A stretch of 20,969 nucleotides of DNA, from assembly GCA_003427395.1 (NCBI GenBank), contig BFEA01000602.1, positions 706,620 through 727,588 of the forward strand, read 5' to 3'. Position numbers and translations under genes: made by a program. The stretch is from Chara braunii (lineage: Eukaryota; Streptophyta; Charophyceae; Charales; Characeae). Position 1 is the stretch's first letter. Each line of letters opens with the position of its first letter. Below, piece after piece: positions 1-9,550 of this stretch. The notes beneath the pieces were generated by a model. It made no database searches and was not told the origin of the DNA. It worked only from the letters and a program-made list of their open reading frames with translations.

Positions 1-103
1 CAGGCTGAAACGAACGGGGCCTGTAAGCCCTAAGTTTTAGGCTTTTAGGCTGAATGTCCGGGACGGGCCCTGCAGGGCCCGTGTGGCTACGCAGTATGCC
101 ACA
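1..103 (-). mobile_element. Start of 3' LTR of the older (host) chromovirus
   Basis: Read on the minus strand this stretch starts TGTGGCATAC directly after a polypurine tract, as the 5' end of a 3' LTR should, and lies downstream of an integrase-chromodomain frame in the same orientation. The rest of the LTR is outside the window, so its length and its 5' partner cannot be checked. It contains a perfect 20-bp palindrome at 63-82 and a 7-bp inverted repeat (gtgtggc / gccacac) at the LTR end. Assignment rests on position and the TG end only. Confidence 0.6.
63..82. repeat. Perfect 20-bp palindrome
   Basis: The sequence acgggccctgcagggcccgt equals its own reverse complement. It is GC-rich and sits inside the putative LTR start of the older element. 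No function can be assigned. Confidence 0.9.
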
Positions 104-114
104 CCCCCTACTCC
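104..114 (-). other. Polypurine tract of the older chromovirus
   Basis: On the minus strand this reads GGAGTAGGGGG and is followed at once by TGTGG, the expected PPT-LTR junction that primes plus-strand DNA synthesis. It lies 15 bp after the stop codon of the chromodomain frame, a normal spacing for a chromovirus. Confidence 0.65.
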
Positions 115-128
115 TTGAAGAATCGAGC

Positions 129-1191
129 TTACCTGCGAGGGCGAAGCTGTCTGTCTGAGGGAGGGATCACAGTCCGGGTGGGAGGGGCTGGTCGTGAAGC
201 TTCCTGAGCTAACCTCTGCTTTTCATAATGCGCGTAGATCAGTGGTGCGGATACTTTGAAATCTGCGCCTGAAATCCATTGAGTGTCATCGCGATCGCAT
301 GCTTTGAATGTGACTTTGTACTGCCGCGGCTTGCAGCCGTACTTGCGATCGGAGATGACGCGGTCAACTTCCTGATGACCATCCATAGAAGGAGGGTCCT
401 GCGATCGTCGGTCCAGAAGGTCGTCGCTCTTGGCTGGTGTATGTTGCCAGCTTCGAGGCGTGGAAGACCGGATGGACCGTCAAATGCTCTGGAATGTTGA
501 TCACAAATAAAGGGTCATTGGGCTCATTGCCCGCGGCTGCTGTCACAGACCAAGGTCCAAACCACTTGGGAGGCAATTTGTGTGAAACATCCTGTTCCAG
601 TGCAAACTCTTCCGCGGAGACCCAAACCAGATCACCGACGCGGATGGGACATGGTACGCGACGCNTGNTGGCTTGCTGCTGCATGCGGACTTGAGCCTTT
701 TGCATATTTGCGCGGGCTTGAGTCAGCAATTCCCTGTACTTCCGGACGGAAGCGGGAGAGCAGGCAGCGTCAATGTCNGCTGGTCGAGGGAGGAGAAGGT
801 CNGCGAAGATCCGNCCTTTCCGTCCACNGTGGTGCAACTNGAATGGAGTCACGCCGATCGCCGGATGCACCGAAGTGTTGTAGGCGAACTCGATNTNGGG
901 GAGGNGGTCAACNNAATCTTTCTGGTCNGGACGGATGAGCGTACAAAGCATCATTTGAGCGGTTTGATGTGCCCGCTCCGTCTGCCCGTCTGTCTGAGGA
1001 TGTCGAGCCGAACTTGGTTTCATTGTTGTGCCGGACTCCTGCATGAAAGCAGTCCAAAACGCCGACATGAAACGAGTGTCGCGGTCACTGACAATGTCTT
1101 CTGGTACACCGTGGCCAGAAATCCAACTAGTGTGTAGGAGGCGTGCCAGCTCGGGAGCCGTGGAGTAGTACTTGGAAGGGAGAAAACGTGC
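129..1191 (-). pseudogene. Chromovirus integrase C-terminal half plus chromodomain, cut by insertion and frameshifted
   Basis: This is the C-terminal end of a Ty3/gypsy pol polyprotein, reading leftward. The integrase core shows SDRDTRF and TDGQTERAH, giving the second Asp and the Glu of D,D-35-E (35 residues between). Then comes PFxLHHxGRK and a GPW variant of the GPY/F module (KWFGPWSV), followed by VHPVFHASKL. The reading frame changes near 440, after SKLATYT. The new frame gives a chromodomain (EVDRVISDRKYG, then QYKVTF and an IYAHYE helix), ending with a stop at 129. The N-terminal part, with the first catalytic Asp, is missing because another element is inserted at 1191/1192. At least a dozen single N bases between 664 and 928 leave X residues, so the frameshift could be an assembly fault. 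Integrase inserts the cDNA; the chromodomain is thought to guide it to methylated histone H3. Confidence 0.88.
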
Positions 1192-1378
1192 TGTCGAGCG
1201 CATCGCTCCGGCACTGCACCAGGGCAGCGCGGGACCCTCTCGGCTGGTCACGCAGGAGTTGATCTAAATCCTTCGTCGCAGATAATACATGTGGAGCTTC
1301 CTTAAGCGGCTCCGGACGAGTGCGCCAGCCATACCTCTCGCGAGCCCCTACGACAGGATAGGGCCTACGCAAAGCACA

Positions 1379-1385
1379 ACTTACC
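1379..1385 (-). promoter_or_regulatory. Splice-donor-like site in the 3' LTR copy
   Basis: Minus-strand sequence is G|GTAAGT preceded by TA, a full consensus donor. The same donor is preserved in the other LTR although flanking bases differ. Here, in the 3' LTR, it would not be used; its meaning lies in the 5' copy at 20628-20634. Confidence 0.45.
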
Positions 1386-1863
1386 TACACCTTACGGGAG
1401 TTGTCACCTCCCTTCGGTGGGCGTATCCCCGCCGAGCTACCAGTCCACAGTACGAAAGCTAATCAGTTTCAATCGCAGAGACGGACCAGCCGAGGGCGTT
1501 TCTCGTTCGCTGTAGCATAGGGGGTACGCGCGGTAATACACCTCCCTCGGACCCGCATGCGAACCGTCATCTTGGGGGGCTGAAGTCCCAAGCGTGATTC
1601 GACGTCGGTCGACTAGGACTCATTTCACACACCACGCGCACACCACTCTAACAATCACAAAACAACAACACACACACATGCACGAGACGACACAACACAA
1701 ACAACGTGACAACGCTCCTAGTCCCTCGGTAGCCAACCCATAACTTTCCAATGCAGAAATCGAATAGGCGTCGCGCGCGAGACTCAGTATAAAATCGCGC
1801 GGACGCAGGGCTAACTCATATCAACTCGCAATGCAAACGTGCGCAAGCAGTCGCAATGATGGC

Positions 1864-1877
1864 GTACTATGTAGTAC
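1864..1877. repeat. Perfect hairpin gtacta-tg-tagtac
   Basis: Six-base arms with a two-base spacer, next to the TATA-like motif of the proposed LTR promoter. Visible directly; function unknown. Confidence 0.85.
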
Positions 1878-1918
1878 CCATATTTACGCGGCCCATGTTT
1901 AATCTCGAGGGTCGTGTT

Positions 1919-2036
1919 CGACACTCAAGTGTCGGCTGACACGTGCCTTGGGGGTTAATCTCTCGACGCTGGACAACCGCCATACGCGGTTGAAGACCAC
2001 ACCCTCTTCTGCACCCTGTGCAGAGGGGTTGAGTAG
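1919..2036. repeat. Cluster of three hairpins with a G-box
   Basis: Three inverted repeats follow one another: cgacact/agtgtcg (1919-1934), caaccgc/gcggttg with a 5-nt loop (1974-1992), and ctgcac/gtgcag extended by a CCCTCT/AGAGGG part (about 2002-2031). The first shares its right arm with a second possible partner, gacac, next to CACGTG at 1940-1945, so two alternative pairings compete. The cluster overlaps the proposed inner end of the 3' LTR and its polypurine tract, so it may be U3 structure or simply the PPT region. Confidence 0.6.
2002..2010 (-). other. Candidate polypurine tract of the large element
   Basis: The minus strand reads AGAAGAGGG directly before TGTGG, which fits a PPT-LTR junction. 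It is short, and other purine tracts followed by TG exist further right (near 4500 and 9214), so this is only the best of several candidates. Confidence 0.35.
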
Positions 2037-2879
2037 ACAACTTTAAGCTGTCGTGGCGGTCGAGCATCAAGGGGTTTGACTTTGACAGCTGCCACGGACT
2101 ATAACGTCCAACTATAAAAACTCCAAAGAGCAGAGGATAACAGAGGGTCTTCCTTCTCACTCAAGCCCAAATTTGGTTAACCCTTGCGCACGATCACTGT
2201 AAGTCGCGCGCATACCCGAGACACTTATAGATATATAAGGGTTAACTATATAGGACGATCACTTCTCACAGTCACAGTGAGACTCCCTTCACCCATATAT
2301 GCATGTAATCGCAGAAAATCACATCCAAAGTCCGAATCACAAACGCACCTGCAATCACATCAAAGATTCATCCAGAAGTCCACGCACTACACGGAGTCAA
2401 CCCCAACCACCTTCGACACTCATACCCCTCGCTTTAACCATGCAAGCCACAAACCTCCTGTCCAACCAACCTTAATTAAAATACTCAGTACCTTTGTTAA
2501 ATGACCATTCAATAAAAGTCCGGGTGAAACCTTAATGAAACAACGAAATCACTAGGGCTAAAACTTTTTAGGTTGAGTGTAGAGGGAGAGTTGAAATTGA
2601 GTCGTAAACCGATGAATCAGCAACCGACCTGTTATCAGTGATAACAGAAAGTGATCCTCAAAGGATCAAGCTGACTCTAGTCCTGAACTTGAATCAGACG
2701 ATCAAGAGGACCTGTAACACACGGCAGACCAATCCCCAAGCTAAGATCATAAGTGTATGGAGAATACAACTCCATAATACATCCTTACTCAAAATCTCCT
2801 TATAAGNTAAACCTAAGTCTACTTTTTAAGTCAGTGCTTAAGCCAAAGGTANACCAACTGCAAAATCTCCCCTATTCTG
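2011..2879. other. Non-coding stretch with isolated perfect inverted repeats
   Basis: No supported gene; the short plus-strand open frame near 2184-2504 has no recognisable domain. Three inverted repeats stand out. gttaaccctt (2176-2185) pairs with aagggttaac (2237-2246). At 2629-2647 ctgttatc and gataacag flank a three-base loop. At 2652-2668 tgatcc and ggatca flank a five-base loop. An AT-rich TATA-like run lies at about 2225-2240. If the LTR is longer than assumed, part of this may be LTR. Confidence 0.6.
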
Positions 2880-3550
2880 GGTGGATCGCCTGAATCACTA
2901 CCTGTNAAAATATAATCTATCTCCTCTAAACTANGAAAATTTCGGTAGCGCTTCCCGTAGGAAAAGTGNCTTTTCAGAATTTATATAAGCCCAGATATGA
3001 GAGTTGAAATAATCTCTAGCTCCTGGAAAGTCAAATTTTGTCTAACTCCCTGATTTAGTAAAAATTTGGGCAGCACTCNCTTTNCAAAGGGAGACTTCCC
3101 AGATTTATACTAAGTCAGATTTGAACTCAAAGGACAAACTTGAGTTCAATTTAGATAAGATTTAACTAACTGCTCAGTTTTGCTGAAATTTCGACAGCAC
3201 TCCCTCTAGAAAAGTGCTTTCCCAAAATTTATACAAAGCGAGGTTCAGAATTTGAGAATAACTCTGACTTCTCAAAGTCCAATTTTGTCAATTCCCTGAA
3301 TTAGTAAAAATTTGGGCAGCACTTCATCTAGAAAATGAGAATTTCTAAATTTACACTAAGCCAGATATATGGAAAAGACAAGTTAAACTCTGACAAGTCA
3401 AAAGTTGACTAACTTTTTGGATTTGTAGAAATTTCGGCAGCGCTTCCCGNAGGAAAAGTAGCTTGCCAAGATTTATACAAAGCCAAGTATAAGAAAAGAT
3501 CCCAGAAAAATNCAGGAATTGACCTAAGTAAAAAGAAGTTATTACAGAAA
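2880..3550. repeat. Tandem array, ~123-bp monomers in an A-B dimer pattern
   Basis: The anchor aaaattt followed by cgg/ggg and cagc(a/g)ct recurs at 2936, 3061, 3185, 3307 and 3428, a period of 121-125 bp. Copies 1, 3 and 5 share ttcgRcagc and a aaaagtg tail, while copies 2 and 4 share tttgggcagcact and are preceded by ccctga(t/a)ttagtaaaaa, so the real unit is an A-B dimer of about 246 bp. Directly after the anchor every copy carries a short inverted repeat with different arm sequences. Several single N bases lie in the array, as expected for repeat consensus problems. Confidence 0.85.
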
Positions 3551-3770
3551 ATGCAGGAATCGACACTAACTCCTATGGCTCTAGCACGTGGCGAGCAACT
3601 AAAACAACTACCTATAAAACTGAAACCCAAACAAACTAGTCATCCCATNCAGTCACACTCAAACTAAACCATGAATGTAAGTACTTTCACCATCCCAAGT
3701 TCATTCCATATAAATAGTTCGTGAATCTTCAAGTTTTAAAATCCTTATACCGATCTTACATAAGACATAG

Positions 3771-4455
3771 AGTTGGACCATTCGTCATGGAAACAATNCN
3801 CAGCTTGTCTTTATGATATACACGAACAGGTTGCACAACTACTTCTTTCTTCTTTTGGGCAGATGACTAGGCCATTCGCCATGGAAACAATGCCTGGTCG
3901 CCCTGAGCTGTTTAATATCCAGAATTTTAGTATTTCTCTGACTTTGTTTTCAAAAGAAAAGGCAAATATGGGCAGGGGACTGAACCATTCACAGTAGAAA
4001 CAATGTTCAGCTTGCCCAGACTATTTTCATTTATGNTTTGTATTTTCNCNTTTCTCTTCTTAATGATATGGCTTAACGNTGGACCATTCANAGTAGAAAC
4101 AATGCCCAGCTGCCAGTTCACATGCAAATATACACAAAGTACTTTCCTTTATACTCAATTTAATTTATGTGCGTGGTTTTCAGGCTAAACCATTCACCAT
4201 GGAAATAATGCTTAGCCTTAGACAAAAAATNCTCCCTGAGAATAAACAAGAATTTAAACCCCTTCAATCAGGTAAACCCTCAGAGTTAACTAGAGTAAGC
4301 AGGCCATTCACAGTAGAAACAATGCCTGGTCCTCCAGAAAACAACTAAATAAACATAGCAACCAGGCCATTCACAGTAGAAACAATGCCTGGTTCTTCAG
4401 AAAACAGCCAAATAAACATAGCCCTGAGCCATTCACAGTAGAAACAATGCTCAGG
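3771..4455. repeat. Eight dispersed hairpins with a constant loop and co-varying arms
   Basis: A core close to CATTCACAGTAGAAACAATG, in some copies with a CCATGG centre, occurs eight times: about 3771-3805, 3865-3899, 3971-4016, 4078-4110, 4182-4218, 4300-4328, 4360-4394 and 4423-4455. Spacing is irregular, about 60-115 bp, and the DNA between copies is mostly not conserved. Each core is flanked by arms that pair with each other but differ between copies: GACTAGGC/GCCTGGTC, CTGAAC/GTTCAG, AGGCTAAAC/GCTTAGCCT, AACCAGGC/GCCTGGTT, CCTGAGC/GCTCAGG. Each has the same layout: stem, one bulged C, three A-T pairs, 12-nt loop. This is conserved secondary structure or cruciform potential, not coding. 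I do not recognise the family. Confidence 0.85.
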
Positions 4456-6299
4456 CTTTGGTTGACCCTTCCAAACACATGCAAACTGCCTTCCTCCCAC
4501 CTTCCCCCAGCTCATCCTTAGTCTGCTTTCAGTCAAAATAAAGATGGAACTTAAGCTTCACTCTCACACATTCTTTCCATTTAGTTTGATTGGGTCCTGA
4601 AGCGAAAGCAATAATCATAGGGACAAACTTATGCATACATCAATCATACTGCACGGAGATAGGCAAACATGGGTAGTAGTGGGTTATACAGATGAAGTGG
4701 TTTACCTGATGGTTCCCTGCCTCCAGAACTCCTCCTGAGTTCCGGCAGAGCTCCCGCAATCGGTGGGTGAACTCCCAACAGAGTCTTGACGCGGACCTAC
4801 GGGTTGCAATCCCGCCTGCCGCCTTCCTCTCGTAACCAAGGACTAGACTTAGACTGAGAAGGGCAGATAGAGAAGATTCAGAGACTCTCAGATCCAAGGA
4901 GGGTGATCTCAGACTCGCGNGAGAGGGCCTTGATATCTGGGTGCGCCTGAGGGCNCCGCAATGGTAGCCAAATACATACAGTCGTTGACTCTTTAGCAAC
5001 TCTCTAAATTCGCAATGATGACCTTCTCCAAAAAAAACGGCTACTTTGCAAAGCTTCGTTATTCGGAGTGCACTGGNCACAACTCAAGACACAAGGCGTG
5101 AATCAAGAACACTGTCCCCCTTCGTATCGAAATAAAGCAGTTGCGGATGAACCAAGTTGCCGCAGCGAACCGATCAGGCCCAGTCACCGTTTTGGCACCC
5201 ACCAGCGANATCCTTGNCTTTGTCGCTAGTCCCCCGGGCTCGACGTATGCAGACTGGGTTTGCAAAAGTAGCCTCCCGTTCAAAACACTAACCGTAGATT
5301 CCCACGGCCTTATGCCCACAATCAGGCATCCTCCTCGGCTCTTGCCCTCCCGCCTGGCAGGACGAGCGACACTCCTGCCAACGGGCATGCTTGTCTCCCT
5401 GGCCCGTTGTTGCCTTAGCCAACGAGATGGGCAACCTTTTGGGCCAACACNCAGCCTCCTGGCCTNCAACTCTTTTGNTGCTGCTTCTGTCGAACTTGGA
5501 CGAGCGTCACACCAGCCAACAGGTAAGTTTCCAGCCTCATATGGGGCTCACGCTACTTCAATTGACAGCATGAGCAGTGTGCCGATCATCCGATAGTCTT
5601 ACAATCTCATTGGTTTTGCCTCCAACTACCTCATATAGCAAGCCNAGTAACTTCCCTGTTAGCAGGCAACTCTCCAAGCTTGCAGCCTTCCCGTAGCTGC
5701 CTCGCTTGATCCACAGGCCTTAGCCTTCGTCCCATCCGGCTCGCCTCGCACGCAGACTTCAGGTAAGTGTCTGTTCCCCCCTCCCCCTTTTTCATGCGCT
5801 AACTAGCACCTCCTCGCTGCCTGTCTCACGGAAGGTGTGCGACCTCTTGCCCTTGCTGCCGCATCCGACTTCGGCCGGGTAGGCGCTCGACTCCTTCATA
5901 GGTGCCAAGGTCAGAACGATTCTTCTACTGGGGTGCGGTCGGGTGCATACCCTCCTAATGCACGTGTAGTGAGAGCGGGAACCGCTACTCCATCAATGAG
6001 GTGAGCGATACACCTCCCACCGGTCGGTCGTGTCTTCAGCCCGTAATTCTGTCTCCTAGAGGGTCGCGGTTTGGGAATGAATCTCCCGCTAGGAAGCGAC
6101 CAGATTCATGTCCTCTCGAATGCGCGTTAGAGAGCGGTTTTTCCCATTGATAGGGTGGGTAACGCACTGGTCATGGTAAGCTCCCCGAACTCAATCCCCC
6201 CCCTTCACACTGGTTCTACCGACCACATTCATAATGAATCTTCAGCTAGGATGCGAATAGGTGCATTCACGCCGCAGCGTTTTTCCTACCTCTCTCGGC
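4456..6299. other. Non-coding stretch, no gene supported
   Basis: Open frames on both strands (for example 5141-5596 plus and 4640-5080 minus) show no known domain and contain N-derived gaps. Two consensus splice-donor strings, caggtaagt, occur on the plus strand near 5523 and 5760. A long pyrimidine run lies at 5775-5794. Two loosely similar blocks (about 5950-6020 and 6115-6170) share a pattern of gcg-gag-gcgg and an ATCAATG/ATTGATAGG part. It could be a captured fragment of other DNA, but nothing identifies it. Confidence 0.5.
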
Positions 6300-7060
6300 T
6301 CACGTCGCCCATACTACTGACTCCGCCCACTAACTCCTCGATCCGGTCTCACAGTCGTTCTCGCCCGTCTTCAGAACCCCCATTTCACACCTCTCCCCTC
6401 TTGATTCTATCGAGAATCCAACGAGCTACCACTTTCCTTCTTTGTTCCCTCCATCTCGGCGCACTAACCTTTTAACTAACCAACTCTTTCTACTAAATTT
6501 ATTCATAAACTAACTCAATATTCGTGTTCGCCGACCCTCAGAACCTCCGAAACGGCTCCTCCCTCGTTCGTTTCTGTTCAGCGTCGGGGGAGAAATCTCC
6601 ACTTTCTGTTCGGCCATATCCAACCCCTTCGCTCTCCTCCGCGCACTACTACTTCCTACTAACTCCAGTATCACTCACTCTCTACTAGATCTGACCACGA
6701 AATTGGATTCGCCAGGGCCAAAAACCTCCGAGACAGTTCCTCCCCCACCGAAATCCATCCACTAACAAGTAAACAATGCGTTTCTCTTCTCCCTCCATTC
6801 CTCTCCCGCCATAGCCCCGACACACTGTCTTTCCTTTCTTACTCCTATTCTACTGATCTAACACTAAACTTAACAACGGATTCGAGTCCGTCGGCCAAGA
6901 AGACCCCGACCTAGGTTCTTACCTCGCCCGATTACATTAGGAATCGAGCGAGTAGTACACCTCCCACTGCGCCCTGCCTTCGCCCCACCATCGTTTTTCT
7001 TCACGCGCATGCACCCCGTGCGCACTCCCGTCTCGATTCATCTGCACCCACCCCTTCTCT
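6300..7060. repeat. Degenerate ~180-bp tandem array, about four units
   Basis: The pattern (c/g)tcgcc..(c)agaaccyccg-a recurs near 6358, 6529, 6710 and 6889. Before it comes a ctaact/ctactga-rich part (about 6312, 6479, 6657, 6840), and after it a pyrimidine-rich part ending gcgcactaac or similar. Spacing is about 170-185 bp. The units are strongly diverged and CT-rich on the plus strand. Seen by eye only; a self-alignment is needed to fix unit borders. Confidence 0.6.
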
Positions 7061-9550
7061 GTGTTTTCCCTTTCCGCTCGGCTCCTCGCTGTTCCCCTCG
7101 GCCCGAAAGCGCTTCCTAATGCATTCTCTTGTCCGGGTTCTGCCCGACCTTCTTACTTTCCCCTCCTGGCTCGCGTACCTCCTCTTGTTTTCGTAGCCCG
7201 CCCCCTTCCTTTGCTGCTACCGCCTCCCCTCGCTTGTCACAACCTCCTCCTGCAGCCGCATATAGCTGGCCGCTGCATGCATCCGGCCGCAATCTGTGTC
7301 CGGTCCAATCGGGACTCCTCTACGCGCTTAGCGGCTTCCCTAGTGCCAACGCCTGGTAACATAGTGGCCTGCCCGATGGCCTCCGCTTCCGAGGGAGACT
7401 GCCATAGGAGTTGGCTACCCTGCCAGCTCGGTTAGTCCTCCGCCCCTAGGCCTGACTCCAGCTATCGATTTGCCTGGGCCGGCTCCTGCGCGGTGCCTTA
7501 TGAACCCATGCGGTCCATCGGGCCCAAGGCCCATACTCATACTCACGTTTCTTAACAGACTCTCGGCAGGTGGACATTGCACTCACAGTAAGCATCGCCA
7601 CCTCACCGGCCGCAGCCCCACAGTCCCATTTGGAATGTTTCCTCCCATTCCCTTCGATACTATTGACGCCCTCCAAGTAGAAAGCGAGGGAGGCCACAAC
7701 TACGGACCTCACCACTTTTCACCCGCCGACCTTTTCGGTCCGTTTCCCAAGCCGTGCGGGGCAGGGGAATTCCGCCAACCCCCGACACGTCGGAACCCGG
7801 ACGGGCTTGCTAAGAGGGGGCGCGCGCTCGAGGTCTTTGACCGCCGCGACGACCTCCAACTCTGGCGTCGCGCATGAGTCAGATGGTACTAAAGCAAAAA
7901 TAATAATACGGCTGAAATTAAACTATTCAGAACTTTTAATTGTCAAAGTATGACGAAACGAGGAAAACGAAAATGTTAGCCTGGTCCTAACGCTGCCGAC
8001 GGCAAAACCAAGGGGGATAGCCCCGCCGGGCCCTCGACCCCTCGGTCCCTTCGGGCCACTCTGATAGTCCCACATTGTCGCCGCTCAGCCTCGATCCCTA
8101 GATCTCCCTGATAAAAGTTCGACGCTGTAACCAATAATGCTAGGCCCGAGTCTGGGTCGGATTCTGACGGACGCCTAAATAAAACAGACACTGCGCGACA
8201 CGCCGCCCTACCGAAATGCTTTCAGAAGCCACACTCTTGTCGACGCCGTCCTCCACGCCTGCGCGCTCGCCTCGGTCAAACGTACCAATCAAAAGAAAAT
8301 ATCCCTCATTCCTGCTTAATTAAAAATAAATAAATATTAATAATATCTTTAACCAAAACGACTGATACCAGTGTCAGCTCTACGATCAACAACAAAGGCG
8401 AATCACGCGCGCCTTAAATCTGCGCGCCCACACACTCTCTACTGTAGTCAACCATTCAGTCAACGTAACTCACAAATGCAGCCGCGCCTAGCATGGTATA
8501 CTTAAACTTCAAACCAAATTATTCCTGTCGCTTGCAAAAACCCAGGGCGGATACCCTTGTAAGGGTATTCGCACCGACAGCTTACCGGACTACATTAAGC
8601 GACGTCCCCGTCGCTTCGCTAAATCAGAAAGCTATAACTTCATCCACATTCCAAATGCTGACGAAACAGGAGCTAATCCGATTAGCCGAAAAAACATAGG
8701 GTAGAGGCCTCCATCAAAACATGCCTCCACAACTATATGCTGCCAGATTTCTAACCTGGGCCTCTCACCGCCCAGAAATTAAGACGCTGACCGCATAAGT
8801 TCCAAAGACCTTCCCAGTCGTCCTCTCCCCGGTCCTAGACAACCTTCGGCTTTTCGTTGGGTGTCCCTAGTCCTGACAAAAACAAGGGACGCGGGCCTTA
8901 ATCGGGACCTTTTGAAGGCGCTCTCGCCTTCCTTCTCAAAATCTTTCGCAATCAAATACACGTAAGTATATATATATACTTAATATCCGCTCAACTCTTT
9001 CTGCGGTCTAGTACAGAAAGGCTAGGTCTCCACCTTGGCCCACCATAGCCTGGCTGATCGGACCAGGACCACGGCCCACCGCATTGTTATTTAGCAGTAG
9101 TACTCTCGTTGGTTACGCAACGATAGGTTTTCTCTTGATAAGCATTCAATCAGGATTTCCCCCAAAAATTTTCAGCCATCACTATCCCGCGGAGTAATTT
9201 CACTGGGGCGGGCACCCCCCCTTAAACTCTTACCCACGTGGTCCCGCAGCCAGGTTGCGTCGGCTAGCAGCCATCCAATGGGGTTACGCCCCTAGAGGTA
9301 CTAACTTCTTTTTCGTTAGGTTGACCTTTCTTCAATATGTCTCAGAATTAGCACCAGTAGTTAGACGGGGGCGTCGCAAAACAAAATCACTAGCCGACTG
9401 CGTGATACGCAGGGGTCCAAAGGCATTTACCAACCCTCCCTCAATAGGCATGGCATCCTTCGCACGCTTACAAACAAAATCACCGCTAAATCCACGAGGC
9501 CGTGACCCCTGACCAGTTTACTCGCCTTTGAAGGTGAGTCTTCCAACAAC
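7061..9550. other. Non-coding stretch, no gene supported
   Basis: The left part (to about 7870) is C-rich and gives long plus-strand open frames of low-complexity Pro/Leu/Ser composition without domains. From 8280 it becomes AT-rich. A perfect 20-bp palindrome lies at 8963-8982. A run cccccccctt-like after gggca at 9214-9222 would also pass as a PPT-LTR junction on the minus strand, so the boundary of the 3' LTR is not certain. No repeats of high copy were seen. Confidence 0.5.
8963..8982. repeat. Perfect 20-bp AT palindrome
   Basis: taagtatatatatatactta equals its reverse complement. It could act as a TATA element on either strand or be a simple dinucleotide expansion. Confidence 0.85.

Larger units (their letters stand above)
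1192..2001 (-). repeat. 3' LTR (inner end uncertain)
   Basis: Bases 1192-1720 align with 20440-20969 with about 20-25 mismatches and one 1-base gap, about 96% identity by eye. The alignment stops only because the window ends. The outer end is exact: tgtcgagcg follows unrelated integrase sequence. The inner end at 2001 is a guess: there the plus strand reads gaccaca and is followed by ccctcttct, which on the minus strand is a purine tract followed by TGTGG. That would give an LTR of about 810 bp with a G-box (1940-1945) and a TATA-like TAAATAT (1880-1886, minus strand) in its U3. Longer LTRs are not excluded. Confidence 0.72.

Noticed and set aside
3771-4455. CRISPR-like array of spaced repeats
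   Set aside because: The context is a eukaryotic retrotransposon, spacing is irregular, cores vary, and the repeat ends co-vary rather than being constant.
4640-5596. Possible captured host gene fragments (open frames on both strands and donor-like caggtaagt strings)
   Set aside because: No recognisable domain, several N bases, and no matching acceptors or consistent exon frame.
7061-7877. Plus-strand open frames in C-rich DNA
   Set aside because: Low-complexity composition without domains, overlapping each other in several frames; most likely chance.
9205-9222. Alternative 3' LTR inner end (gggca followed by a C-rich run)
   Set aside because: It would make the LTR about 8 kb; possible but far outside usual lengths and not testable without the other LTR. 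Similar candidates near 4500 and 6193 were set aside for the same reason.
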